Shown here piece after piece: positions 9,005 to 18,903 of a DNA stretch of 64,000 bases. Made by a program: the position numbers and the translations under genes. The stretch is from the NCBI GenBank assembly GCA_020796225.1, contig CM036774.1, forward strand, positions 25,156,192 through 25,220,191, read 5' to 3'. This DNA is from Arion vulgaris. Its lineage: Eukaryota; Mollusca; Gastropoda; Stylommatophora; Arionidae. The notes under the pieces were generated by a model, which saw only the letters and a program-made list of their open reading frames with translations, searched no databases and had not been told where the DNA came from. Each line of letters opens with the position of its first letter. Position 1 is the stretch's first letter.

Positions 9005-9480
9005 TATTTCTTCTTCGATGATTTCTGGCTTAACCCACTGTGGGCCACAAACTGGACAGTCAGCTTTAGGTCTGTCTGGTTTCTGCTTGACGATCTCTGG
9101 TCATGGCACTTAACTATCTGGGTGGACCCACTAAACCTGGGCAGTCAGCTTCAGGTCTGTCTGGTTTCTTCTTCTTCATTGGCAGTATCAAGTCCTGCGC
9201 TAATACCCACTGTGGACCACTAACTGAGTCAGCTTCAGATCTGTCAGGTTTACCCAAAACTTAGTTTTCAAGTCGATTGGATTTGGCCACATGTTGTTTC
9301 TCAGCTCATCCAGGAGAGGTCAGTCTTGCAGGACAAGGTATGGAGTATATTCCACCTGTTGACACTGGCAGAGAGCTGTTTGACTTATCCCTAGTCTATG
9401 TAAGTATCTGTTGATCCTGCAGCGTCTGGTCATCAAATAGCTTGTCTTGAACAGAACTTTCCATCCTAACAGTTCTTTGG
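9005..9480 (-). mobile_element. Antisense LINE 3' end with triplicated tail
   Basis: This matches, in reverse, the 3' part of the RNase H LINE at 60380-60700. The tail segment (ctctggtcatg, gtggaccacta, cagtcagcttcaggtctgtc) occurs three times in tandem between 9005 and 9250 before the rest of the LINE end continues to about 9480. Confidence 0.72.
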
Positions 9481-9493
9481 AATTTCTCTCTCT

Positions 9494-9796
9494 CATAGGT
9501 CAGAGAGAGAGCTGCGATGACGTAGTTGTTAGTGAACTCTCTTCTCAAGGCTGGTGGTCTGGGTTCAGCTCCCGCAATGCGCGCAGAATTTTCCCGACCG
9601 CGACGGCTCTCAGGTCGACTCAGCCTCAACTGGGTACCAGACATGCTCTGGGAAAGTAAAGGCGGCCAGCGTAATGCTGACCATATCACCCATCGTGTGC
9701 CGACGGTCAATGAAAAATACAGGTCTAACACTGTATTGACCTATATACCACGAGGTATGAAAGGGTTCCTTTACTTTTTTTTTTACATAGGTCAGA
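9494..9796 (+). repeat. SINE-C copy with 11-bp target duplication
   Basis: Full-length SINE-C at 9505-9785, with the T-rich end at 9771-9785. CATAGGTCAGA flanks it at 9494-9504 and 9786-9796. The long frame 9526-10365 runs from this SINE through LINE and SINE-B sequence and is not a gene. Confidence 0.85.
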
Positions 9797-10365
9797 TGTT
9801 CCGCCTCTGCAGCCATCATTCTGAAGTCATCCGTTACATCCTGAATCTATCTTCTCCGTGGTCTTTCTCTTCTCCTCTTTGCTGGGATGCCTCCTTCCAT
9901 AATGATATTATCCAACCCTTCATGTCTCTTTATATGTTCAAAATACTTCCATTTTCAAAGCATTTTAGAGATACCATAACTAGTTCTTTAAAGTGTTTTT
10001 TTGTCCGCCTGCCCAGCGTGTTCATAGCGTGTTGGATGATGGGTGACAAGTCCTCTGTGAGTGCGGGTTCAATTTCCTCGGACTGGCAGAAAAGTCACAG
10101 GTTCTCCAGATTTACGGTGTTCGTGGCACCTAACCGAAGGGTTTCGATGTCCATGGCACCGAGCCGAAGAGCTGAAATTCAAGTGCTTCTGGATCGGAAA
10201 AAAGCACTTTTCTGTTCACCAATCGTCGCTCTACTCCATCAAGCTGCCATACATCAAATGTTTTGGAATGCATTTATCAGGCATCCGCGCAACGTGACCA
10301 ACCCATCTCACCTGGGCCTTCTGCAACACGGTGTTCTTTCTTCTTCTTTCTTTCTGAAGTTCTGA
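9797..10365 (-). mobile_element. Antisense LINE fragments split by SINE-B
   Basis: 9797-10000 is antisense LINE sequence. 10205-10365 is the antisense counterpart of 41150-41320 in the FADD-box LINE (gaatgcatttatcaggcatccg, cgtgaccaacccatctcacc). SINE-B at 10007-10202 sits between them. Confidence 0.65.
10007..10204 (+). repeat. SINE-B copy inside an antisense LINE
   Basis: A complete SINE-B head-to-tail, from gtccgcctgcccagcgtg to ggatcggaaaaaa. The flanks aaagtgttttt and aaagcactttt are related, so a degraded target duplication is possible. Confidence 0.78.
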
Positions 10366-10367
10366 TG

Positions 10368-10800
10368 CCTCAAGGAGGTCAGGAAGAGATTTCTAAACGG
10401 GCCCTAGTATGCGCTTCGTAGATAGTCTCTTTCCGTCGCCTCTGTTATCTCTGAGGTCCATCTTTTGCGTGGCGGCCTTTTGCTTTGTACCCATTGTATC
10501 GGAGCAGCATTGCTATTTGGGGTGCACTGTCTGATGGTAATCTGCTTACGTGACCAACCATTTAATTTGTTGTTTCTGATGAAGTCTAGTACTGATGTTG
10601 TACCCACTTTTTCCTGATGTCTTCATTTCTCAACCGGTCTCTTCTTGTTAACCCAGCATTCTGCGTAGACACTTCATCTCTGTTGTGACTAGTTTTCTTC
10701 TATCGTTGTTGTCAGCTCCAGGTTTGGCACTGGTAACATAATGTGTGGAGAAAGATTGTGTTGAACATTGCTCTTTTTGTGTTCAACACGGTGTTGACAC
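10368..10800 (-). mobile_element. Antisense LINE 3' fragment
   Basis: On the minus strand it encodes TSVLDFIRNNK, RKRWTSEITEAT and a diverged end. The same LINE family appears at 14285-14850 (-), 21950-22210 (+) and 52800-53085 (-). The upstream part (10620-10800) is the region before this C-terminus. Confidence 0.75.
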
Positions 10801-11130
10801 TTGAAATCTTGGCCCTTATGAGGTCTTTGGTATCTGGAGTTTGGGCCTGCAGGAAAAATTAGTGGAATAAGAGGATATTAAAGCAAGAATATATTGGATA
10901 TTTGGGAAAGAAAATCAATAACAGAATTGATATACAGTGGAAGGGACTGGATGTTGGTGGGTCCTAAGTCCAGAACTAAATAAGAAAGAGAATTAGTTTT
11001 ACATACAAATTATATAGTTATTTCCCTTACTACCAATCTCGAATGCTACAGAGTTTGTGCAATAATAATAAATAATAATTCCTCTCGTACTGTTATATGT
11101 TACATAGGGCCTGCAAGTAATTCTCCATAC
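10801..11130. repeat. LINE debris, weak
   Basis: Plus-strand traces of LINE-like coding (YWIFGKENQ and YTVEGTG around 10895-10950). Then at 11075-11130 there is an antisense LINE end matching 23400-23460 (attcctctcgtac, gttacatagggcctgca). No intact frame is present. Confidence 0.45.
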
Positions 11131-11131
11131 C

Positions 11132-11460
11132 GCTCTATCCTGGGCACTGCTGCAGAGAAAATCTTTCTGTGTAAGAAAGAGATCCGAGGTTATTCAGTGC
11201 AACGATGATGATTCTATCAATTGCATGCAAACAATATCATACCAACGTCCCATAGTAACAACTGTTATAAGAAGGAGAAGATGAGATATGTTGTGCATAC
11301 CTTGAGAAGAAATGATCAAAGTAGGCATTCAAGTGGGAGGTAAAGGGTTCAAGAAAGAGGGACTCCTAGGGAAACCTGAGACAAACTTTGCTGAGAAGGA
11401 AGAAAGGAAATAAGGTAGAACTTCAAAAGGAATAGCGGTAGAGTAGGAATAAATTGTAAT
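11132..11460 (+). repeat. SINE-D fragment and LINE 3' fragment
   Basis: 11132-11225 is the end of SINE-D. 11250-11420 is the LINE tail gataagaaggagaagatgag-like segment that matches 17420-17600 in the same orientation (acaactgttataagaa, aaagggttcaagaaagagg). Confidence 0.6.
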
Positions 11461-11557
11461 GTTTGTAGAACCAGTGCTTCGAGGAGCCTAAAGATTTATT
11501 ACTTATTTATTATGTCAAAAATAAACTGTTGACCACTTCTGTATAAACTTCTCTTAG

Positions 11558-11739
11558 GTTCTGGTCAATGTTGTTGGAGCATTAGGAGAACTAGCTAAAG
11601 ATCTTCCAAACAGAATGACCATTCGAAAAGCTGGAGGCATATCTCCTTTGGTGAATTTGTTGACCGGCACAAACCAGGCATTACTGGTGAATGTGACGTT
11701 TGCGATTGGTCAAGTTGCTGAGGAGCCAGACAGTATGGT
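11558..11739 (+). CDS. ODAD2: ODAD2 (ARMC4) internal exon 4 of the window
   Basis: A 182-bp exon, phase 0 in and phase 2 out. It encodes [20 protein letters not shown], then [20 protein letters not shown] and [20 protein letters not shown]. Vertebrate ARMC4 has [24 protein letters not shown] and [10 protein letters not shown] here. The acceptor is aaacttctcttag. I chose the donor ATGGT|gtaaga over ATG|gtgtaa because joining its two extra bases to the next exon gives SMVMIDKLDG, matching the family's SMMIIDRLDG. The intron following is short of unique sequence. Confidence 0.92.
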
Positions 11740-11895
11740 GTAAGAGGAGTTTGTTAATAGTTGTGTAAATAGGTTTGTCGGCTCGTTACTAGTTGTGCAA
11801 ATAGGTTTGCTTTTAAGTGTACGATTATGTTTATCTGTAAGTGTGTGATTATGTTTGTCTGTGAACAGGTTTTGGTGTGGAAAACAGGGATAAGC

Positions 11896-12066
11896 CATGG
11901 ATAGAGCTGACATTCTGAGCGTCCTTATAGAGTGTGACAACGAAGAGGATTTTTATTTAAACGAATCCACCTCAACTGTTAAATTGCAAGAGCTGGGATT
12001 GAAGATTGGAGTGACCAGAAAAGAACAGCACAACAGGCGTGTGAGTGGGCTCATCGATCAACATTG
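11896..12066 (+). other. Short open frame of unknown nature in the intron
   Basis: An ATG-to-TGA frame of 56 codons starting MDRADILSVLIECDNEEDFY and ending with HNRRVSGLIDQH. It has no homology I recognise. The composition looks protein-like (acidic then basic), and the surrounding intron is tandem repeat on both sides. It could be a transposase fragment or an alternative exon. Support is weak. Confidence 0.25.
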
Positions 12067-12173
12067 AACTGGTATGGTTAGTCGATGGAGCTGTCGGAGA
12101 CATTGCGATGGAGATCGGATCACCTATGAAAATGTCCAGAGTACAAAGAAGATATTCCAAACTGAAACAAAAA

Positions 12174-12563
12174 GTGTGGGTAAACAGGTTTAGGTGTGAA
12201 TAGACAGGTTTAGATGTGAATAAACAAGTTTAGGTGTGAATAGACAGGTTTAGATGTGAATAGACAGGTTTAGGTGTGAATAGACAGGTTTAGATGTGAA
12301 TAGACAGGTTTAGATGTTAAAAGACAGGTTTAGGTGTGAATAGACAAGTTTAGGTGTGAATAGACAGGTTTAGATGTGAATAGACAGGTTTAGGTGTGAA
12401 TAGACAGGTTTAGGTGTGAATAGACATGTTTAGGTGTGAATACACAGGTTTAGATGTGAATAGACATGTTTAGGTGTGAATAGACATGTTTAGGTGTGAA
12501 TAGACAGGTTTAGATGTGAATAGACAGGTTTAGGTGTGAATAGACAGGTTTTGGTTTGGGTAA
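12174..12563 (+). repeat. 20-bp minisatellite in intron
   Basis: About 19 tandem copies of TAGACAGGTTTAGGTGTGAA with A/G variation at the ggtgt/gatgt position. They are almost free of length changes. A looser form of the same motif (aaataggtttg, gaacaggttttgg) is already visible at 11765-11880, soon after the donor of the exon at 11558-11739. Confidence 0.92.
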
Positions 12564-12745
12564 ACAGGTTTACCCTGATCCTTTCTTGGGAATCTAAATT
12601 ACAAACACCTCTGATACCAGAGTAAAGCTTGCCTGAATGTGAATGAGGAGGGACACTAGCGATAAGAAAAACAAGCCTTCACGCAAAAATTAGTCAGATG
12701 TGCCATGTCTATGTTTGAGTTCATAGAGGACGAACAGACAATAAA
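12564..12745 (+). repeat. Family M dispersed repeat
   Basis: The second of three family M copies, from ccctgatcctttct to gaacagacaataaaat. It lies between two minisatellites. Confidence 0.65.
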
Positions 12746-13440
12746 ATATATTACCACTGATATCCTGACTTCATATCAACCACTGATATCCTGACTTCAT
12801 ATCAACCACTGATATCCTGACTTCATATCAACCACTGATATCCTGATTTCATATCAACCATTGATATCCTGACTTCATATCAACCACTGATATCCTGATT
12901 TCATATCACCACTGATATCCTGACTTCATATCAACCATTGATATCCTGACTTCATATCAACCACTGATATCCTGATTTCATATCAACCATTGATATCCTG
13001 ATTTCATATCACCACTGATATCCTGACTTCATATCAACCACTGATATCCTGACTTCATATCAACCACTGATATCCTGATTTCATATCAACCATTGATATC
13101 CTGATTTCATATCACCACTGATATCCTGACTTCATATCACCACTGATATCCTGACTTCATATCACCACTGATATCCTGACTTCAAATCACCACCGATATC
13201 CTGACTTCATATCACCACTATCCTGACTTCATATCCTGACTTCATATCACCACTGATATCCTGACTTCATATCACCACTGATATCCTGACTTCATATCAC
13301 CACTGATATCCTGACTTCATATCACCACTGATATCCTGACTTCATATCACCACTGATATCCTGACTTCATATCACCACTGATATCCTGACTTCATATCAC
13401 CATCGATATCCTGACTTCATATCAACCATTGATACCATTT
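12746..13440 (+). repeat. 25/26-bp minisatellite before exon 5
   Basis: About 27 copies of a unit of the form CCACTGATATCCTGACTTCATATCA, with a 26-bp form carrying an extra A in the first half and the 25-bp form in the second. It ends about 50 bp before the acceptor of the exon at 13490. Confidence 0.92.
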
Positions 13441-13489
13441 ACTTAAATCTGTTAATTTCAACACGCTCTAACTTCATTTTATTTGACAG

Positions 13490-13604
13490 TATGATCGACA
13501 AGTTGGACGGAGTCCGGTTGCTGTGGTCGCTTCTCAAGAACCCAAATAAGGATGTTCAAGCTAGTGCCGCATGGGCCATCTGTCCGTGTATAGAAAATGC
13601 TAAG
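13490..13604 (+). CDS. ODAD2: ODAD2 (ARMC4) internal exon 5 of the window
   Basis: A 115-bp exon. Its first base completes a codon from the previous exon, followed by 38 codons: [20 protein letters not shown], then [18 protein letters not shown]. The family has [14 protein letters not shown] and AAWALCPCIKNAK here. The acceptor is cattttatttgacag and the donor is AAG|gtatgc. Reading past the donor meets an in-frame TAG at 13617. The last 31 coding bases together with the donor are repeated six more times downstream, so the true donor is followed by a series of imperfect copies. Confidence 0.93.
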
Positions 13605-13910
13605 GTATGCCTCGTCTAGTATAGGCTATCTGTCCGTGTATAGAAAATGCTAATGTATGCCTCGTCTGCATAGAGCTATCTGTCCGTGTATGAAAAATGC
13701 TAAAGTATGCCTCATCTAGTATAGACTATCTGTCGTGTATAGAAAATGCTAAGTATACCTCGGGTCCAGTATGGACTATCTGTCCGTGTTAGAAAACGCT
13801 TTAGTAGCCTTCGCTCGGTATGAGCCATCTGTCCGTGTAAAGCTAAGGTAGGCCTCGTTCAGTATGAACCATCTGTCCGTGTATAGAAAACGCTAAGATA
13901 TACTTCATTT
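13574..13910 (+). repeat. Tandem copies of exon 5 end plus donor
   Basis: The unit is 45-50 bp: about 31 bp from the exon end (catctgtccgtgtatagaaa, atgctaag), the donor gtatgcctcgtct and a short linker. Seven copies start at about 13574, 13624, 13673, 13724, 13773, 13822 and 13867. The donor word varies: gctaaGGTATGC in the exon, then aatGTATGC, aaaGTATGC, aaGTATAC, ttaGTAGCC, aagGTAGGC and aagATATAC. The decoys therefore range from near-functional to destroyed. Confidence 0.85.
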
Positions 13911-13967
13911 GGGTCACACATGTATCGGTGTGAAGCATGGACATTTAACAAGGCAGTTTTCTGTGGT

Positions 13968-14192
13968 TTTTTTCGATCCAGAAGCACTTGAGCTTTCTCA
14001 GCTCTTCGGCTCGGTGCTATGGACACTGTAACCCTTTGGTTTGGTGACCCTTCAGTTCGGTGCCATGAACATTGCAAATCTGGAGAACCTGTGGCTTTTT
14101 CTGCCAGCCCTCAGATTTGAACCCGCACTCACAGAGGGCTTGTCACACCGTCGTCCAACGTGCTACCAACACGCTGGGCAGGCGGGCAACAA
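13968..14192 (-). repeat. SINE-B copy, antisense
   Basis: From the T-rich end and gatccagaagcacttgag to cacgctgggcaggcgggc. A 20-odd-bp internal duplication around 14030-14060 (ggtttggtgacccttcag) makes it longer than usual. Confidence 0.8.
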
Positions 14193-14284
14193 AGCAGTAT
14201 AAAACACATATATATGCTTTTGAATATGTGTTACAGAAGAGTCCTCTGTATGTCATGGACAGAGAAGAGAACAAATAGATCTAT

Positions 14285-14850
14285 CCTTAAAGAGATTTCT
14301 CGAACATGCTTTTTGTATACGCTTCATAAATAGTGTTTTTTCACCACCCCTGTTATTCCTGAGGTCCATCTTTTGCATGGACGGCCTTTTGCTATTTATC
14401 CACTGTATCGGAATAGCATTGCTCTTTGAGGTGTACTGTCTGTTGGTAATCTACTTATGAGGCCAAATCATTTAATTTGTTGTTTCTTGATGAAGTTCAG
14501 TACTGTTGTTGTACCCACTTTTTTCCTGATGTCTTCATTTCTAAACCATTCTCTTCTTGTTACTCCTATCTTCTACTGTAGACTCTTCATCTCTGTCGTG
14601 ACTAGTTTTCTTCTGTCATTTGATGTCAGTGTCTTGGCTGAAATCGGATGCACATGTCCTAAATGTGTAGAAGTCTATGCGTTTAGGGCCTACCAAACCA
14701 ATGTGCAACGTAAACACGTTCTTGGCAAAGATCAGACATACCACAAAGAGTGATTAAAATTGGTCGTAAAGAACGAACACAAAGAAGAAGAAGAAGATGT
14801 CAGTGTCCAGGTTTGGCCCTAATAGCAAAATGTGTGCATAATTTATCTAA
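14285..14850 (-). mobile_element. Antisense LINE fragment carrying a SINE-F insertion
   Basis: The LINE, related to 10368-10800, spans 14300-14633 and resumes at 14796-14850. In between lies the family F copy. The two LINE halves join cleanly at the duplicated GATGTCAGTGTC. Confidence 0.75.
14622..14807 (+). repeat. SINE-F 5'-truncated copy with 12-bp target duplication
   Basis: Family F is about 240 bp: a head with an A-box-like gagtggttaccgggg, then the module around cgtaagaggcgactaagg, a body (gaaatcggatgcatgtgtcc, caatgtgcaacgtatacacg) and a GAAGAAG tail. This copy (14634-14795) starts within the body. GATGTCAGTGTC flanks it at 14622-14633 and 14796-14807. Other F copies: 6203, 26793 (-), 45469, 46681, 58235 (head) and 62436 (-). 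Confidence 0.85.
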
Positions 14851-14994
14851 AGTAACAGAAGTCTATATATAGGTGATAACTGGAATAAATTATGACTGTA
14901 TTTTTGCCTATATCAATGATTCACATTGCAACTCAAGAATTAACTGGAAGCGAGTATTTTGTTTGTTAAAAATTTTTCAATAGGTTCCCACCCG

Positions 14995-15395
14995 GACATG
15001 CCACAGCGGGTGGACCCAGTCACAGCCAACTCTAGATAACTAGGTCAGACAACTGACTGGGGAATTCCTGACCTAGATCAGAGAAGAGGGCTGGAAATTA
15101 TAGATGTTTGATAGAACACTGCAAGCTTTTTTGCAATTTTACTCAATTCTGAGAGTCTATGGTTATTTATTGGTGAAAAATATTCATAATATTGATATTC
15201 CTTATTGTTAAACTTAACTTGTTGGATAACTTCGATTTAGCATTTTGTGTTGATTTAAAAATGAATTTGTCTATATACACCAATACTGGAATGAGAGGTC
15301 ACGTGGTGTAGTTGTGGTCTGATTTGCCATAATTCTTACCTGAGTCCGAAGTCCCATAAGTTTATAGTTAGCTCTGACCCAATACTAGTGAACGT
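14995..15395 (+). repeat. Family K dispersed repeat
   Basis: About 400 bp containing tgatagaacactgcaagc, cttattgttaaacttaact and gtggtctgatttgccataat. Reverse copies are at 24105-24330, 24300-25305 and 32385-32745; a direct copy is at 52570-52795. No coding capacity or terminal inverted repeats were made out. The class is unknown. Confidence 0.6.
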
Positions 15396-15814
15396 GAAAA
15401 TGTTTAAAACTCAAGAGTGTCATCAATCTTTTGAAAGAGAGCTGCTCAGAGTTTGTTTAAGTGGTTTTATTATGCCATTTAGCGCTTAATGAAGGCTTCC
15501 ATATTTGACTGTAATCAAATGAGCACTGCACTTTAATCATAGCCAATAGGCCGAGAAGTGATCTAGAAGCCAGTGGTCTGACTGTATAATTATCAGTCAG
15601 CTGTATACAAACAATACTGTCTTTATTGTCTTGTTTGTACTTTAAACCTTCTATCTGTCTCTTGACATTTATAATTGTTATTATGGCCTAGTTATTGTAT
15701 TGTTATCTTAACTGTTAGTAGTGTCATCATCATCATTGTGCTGTGCCGATAAGTGTAGACAGTCATGGTTTGACATCTCACATGATCACCCGATCAGTCT
15801 CTGATCAGGCTTGT
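15396..15814. other. Intronic sequence, nothing recognised
   Basis: AT-rich, with no open frame or family match that I can name. The end (15780-15814) leads into a GAA-tailed antisense LINE (ttcttcttcttctgc). Confidence 0.4.
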
Positions 15815-16540
15815 GTTCTTCTTCTTCTGCATTCTCACTAGATTGGGATTTCGGATTCTCTAATAAAGGCAGCCTTCTGCCTCAGATTATCAGCCACGCC
15901 ATACAGTTTGTCTTGGATGCTGGTATAAATGGGCCAATTCTCAGCCACGCCATACAGTTTGTCTTGGATGCTGGTATAAGTGGGCCAATTCTTTCTTCTC
16001 AGGTCTGCATACTGGGGGCAGTTCTGTAGGATATGCTCTGTTGTCATACTCGCAAAGCCACAGGAGCACTGATCGTTGGTGCTTATCTTGAATTTAGTGT
16101 ACAGGTGGTATCTCATTCTGTTGTGATCCGTCTGGAGGCGAAGTATGGCTGTCTGATCCCTTTTTTTGGGGGGATCCAGAAGCACTTGAGTTGAATGCTC
16201 TTCGGCTCGGTGTCATGGACATCGTAACCCTTCGGTTCGGTACCACGAACACCGTAAATCTGGGGAACCTGTAGCTTTTCTGCCAGTCCACGGAGTTGAA
16301 CCCGCACATACAGAGGACTTGTCAATCTGATCCCTTCTAGACAGTTGGTAATATCCATCGTCCTTGTTGTGTTTTGGGTGTTCTTTATCCCACTTTGCTT
16401 TGTAGTGCCCTTTGGCAATGGTTTTTGTTCTTGTCTCGACCAAACCTTGTGGTCAAACTATACAAATATTTATGTTTTTCCCTTGATCTATTCTCATCAA
16501 GTTTGTCAGTTGTTACCAAATTTTCAAATCTATTTCTCTT
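15815..16540 (-). mobile_element. Antisense LINE 3' end (RNase H-type), split by SINE-B
   Basis: The minus strand gives MRYHLYTKFKISTNDQCSCG, then TTEHILQNCPQYADLRRKNW and AFIRESEIPI. The cysteine/histidine spacing (CSCG...EHILQNCP) is the small zinc-knuckle-like motif found near the C-terminus of RNase H-bearing LINEs. The segment YTSIQDKLYGVA is duplicated in tandem (15890-15990). SINE-B at 16163-16325 interrupts it, and LINE text resumes to about 16540. Confidence 0.78.
16152..16336 (-). repeat. SINE-B copy with 11-bp target duplication
   Basis: Antisense SINE-B at 16163-16325, flanked by TCTGATCCCTT at 16152-16162 and 16326-16336. It lies inside an antisense LINE, so it is the younger element. 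Confidence 0.85.
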
Positions 16541-16544
16541 CTTA

Positions 16545-16953
16545 ATTGATATGACCATCATCATTGCACTTCTGTGAGTAGCCATGTGTGCTCCGATCTC
16601 TTTCTTACACAGGAAGATCTCAGCGGCAGTGCACAAACTCTATAGCACCGGCAAGGGTCCCTGATGTAATTAAGAAAATGGTGAAAATATTTTGTAGGAA
16701 TTTTATGTTTTAATTTTTTTTTAATGAATTTGGTCTGGGCAGCTGCTTTCCAGCCTTCACTTCTTTTTTTTTTACTGCCAAGGATTCTTTTACTACCTTT
16801 ATCATCTGCCTCCAATGGAACTAGGAACTCAATCTCACCTACACTGAGATCAGGGATCTCTGGAAAATATATCGATGGCTCCACGAGGGAGCGAATCAAG
16901 TACCTTTGGAACGAGAGGCGAGCACCTGACCTCTACGCCACAGAGACTCCTTA
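16545..16953 (-). repeat. SINE-D full-length copy, antisense
   Basis: It contains all family D landmarks in reverse, from the TCAA-type end near 16550 to the head ctctacgccacagaga at 16938-16953. This is one of the two most complete copies. Confidence 0.8.
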
Positions 16954-17150
16954 ATGTGCTCAAATCATTTTGACTGACAACATCTAATTTCTCTAATAAA
17001 TTTGCAGTTTTTCATTCGTTTCTGGCATACAGCTTGTCTGTGAAAGACCTTGTGCGTGTTCTAGCCAAGAGCTATCACTAACCAAGAACTGCTTACACAG
17101 TGTCAGTATGAGAATATGAACACCATCATCTATAAGATATACTGGAGATG
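16954..17150. other. Intronic sequence, nothing recognised
   Basis: A short stretch between SINE-D and LINE debris without open frame or family match. Confidence 0.35.
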
Positions 17151-17744
17151 GAACGGATACTGCTACGTATGGTAACTCTGTCACGAAAACTGCACTGTGA
17201 TGGACACTGAAGGGTAAACAAAACGGATAGACCTAAAATCACCTGGAGAAGAACGAGATTTGAAAAAAATGAATCACAGGTGGAACAAAATACAGTGGGC
17301 AAGCAAGAACAGAGAAGAATAACATGCTTTTTGCTACACTAAGCATCAAATAATAAAATATAAAATGGAACGAATTCAGGAGAAGTGCATGAAATCAGAG
17401 ACATGTCTGGTCAACCACTAGTGACAACTGTTATAAGAAAGAGAAGATGGAGATATGTTGGACACCTTGAGGAGAAATGATCAACGAATATCAAAGCAGG
17501 CATTGAAGTGGGATGCAAAGGGTTCAAGAAAGAGGTCGACCTAAGGAGACCCTGAAGCTGAACTTTGCTTAGAGAGGCAAGAAATATCGGTCTCAGTTCC
17601 ATGGGGAGATTGAGCGAGTTGCCCAGGATGGTTCTTCAGAAACATTATCATTTGGTTGTTATAGTAGCTTGGTTATTTTGGCTTTTTGTTCTAAGGAATA
17701 AATCCTAGTTTTTTTAGAATAACTAATCAACTATAAACAGAACA
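17150..17744 (+). mobile_element. LINE 3' fragment
   Basis: Broken frames give RKRRWRYVGHL-like and KGSRKRGRPKETLKLNF-like segments (17440-17590), a C-terminal LINE signature. The same family lies antisense at 23395-24110 and in part at 11250-11420. All copies are frame-broken. Confidence 0.65.
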
Positions 17745-18714
17745 TGCCCAGGACAACTGACCAACTATGTCCATCTTGCCTGCCAGGACAACTGGCCAAC
17801 TATGTCCATCTCACTCTCCAGGACAACTGGTCAGCTATGTCCTGCTTCTCCTTCAGTACAACTGACCAGCTATGTCCATCTTGCCCTCCATGACAACTGG
17901 CCAACTATGTCCTGCTTCTCCTTCAGTACAACTGGCCAACTATGTCCATCTCACCCTCCAGGACAACTGGCCAACTATGTCCATATCACCCTCCAGGACA
18001 ACTGGCCAGCTATGTCCTGCTTCTCCTTCAGTACAACTGACCAGCTATGTCCATCTTGTCCTTCAGGACAACTGACCAACAATGTTCATTTTATTATCCA
18101 GGACAACTAAGCAGTTATGTCCATCTTGTCCTCCAGGACAACTAACCAGCCATATCCTGATTCTCCATCAGTACAACTGACCAGTTATGTCCTCCAGGAC
18201 AACTGACCAACGATGTTAATTTTGTTCTCCAGGACAACTAAGCAGCTATGTCCATCTTATCCTCCAGGACAACTGACCAACAATGTTCATCTTGTTCTCC
18301 AGGACAACTAACCAACTATGTCCTTCTTGGGACAACTATCAACTATGTCCTTCAGGACAACTAACCAACTATGTCCTTCTTCTTGGGACAACTATCAACT
18401 ATGTCCTTCAGGACAACTAACCAACTATGTCCTCTTGGGACAACTATCGAACTATGTCCTTCAGGACAACTAACCAACTATGTCCTTCTTTGGGACAACT
18501 ATCGAACTATGTCCTTCAGGACAACTAACCAACTATGTCCTTCAGGACAACTAACCAACTATGTCCTTCTTCTCCTTCAGGACAACTGACTAACTATGTC
18601 ATTATCCTTCATAACAACTGACCAGCTATATCCCTCTTGTCCTCCAGGACAACTGACCACCTATGTCCTTGTCCTTCATGACAACTGACCAACTCTGTTC
18701 TTATTGTCTTCTAG
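17745..18714 (+). repeat. Minisatellite running into the exon 6 acceptor
   Basis: About 27 copies of a 30-39 bp unit built from GGACAACTGACCAACTATGTCC and a pyrimidine stretch such as atcttgtcctccag. Each unit therefore contains a polypyrimidine tract followed by AG and G. The last unit (gacaactgaccaactctgtt, cttattgtcttctag) is the actual acceptor of the exon at 18715. Variants include tccttcag, tcctccag and tccttcat. Confidence 0.9.
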
Positions 18715-18903
18715 GATGCTGGTGAGATGGTTCGATCATTTGTTGGAGGTCTGGAGTTGATTGTTAGCCTACTAAGATCTGATAGCAAAGAGGTCCTTGC
18801 AGCAGTTTGTTCAGCTATAGCTAACATTGCCAAGGATGAGGAAAACTTGGCGGTTATTACTGACCATGGAGTAGTGCCTATGTTAGCCAAGTTGACCAAT
18901 ACG
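18715..18903 (+). CDS. ODAD2: ODAD2 (ARMC4) internal exon 6, last one seen
   Basis: A 189-bp exon of 63 codons, phase 0 at both ends. It encodes [20 protein letters not shown], then [20 protein letters not shown] and [19 protein letters not shown]. Vertebrate ARMC4 reads [20 protein letters not shown] and [13 protein letters not shown] at the same place. The acceptor is gtcttctag and the donor is ACG|gtaagt. The family continues with two or three more armadillo repeats, and I did not find their exons downstream. The exon is hemmed in by tandem repeats on both sides. Confidence 0.93.

Noticed and set aside
9526..10365. 279-residue plus-strand frame
   Set aside because: It runs through SINE-C, antisense LINE and SINE-B sequence in turn; a chance frame.
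11734..11745. Alternative donor ATG|GTGTAA at 11738
   Set aside because: The donor two bases downstream (gtaaga) is stronger and restores the conserved SMxxIDxLDG at the exon junction.
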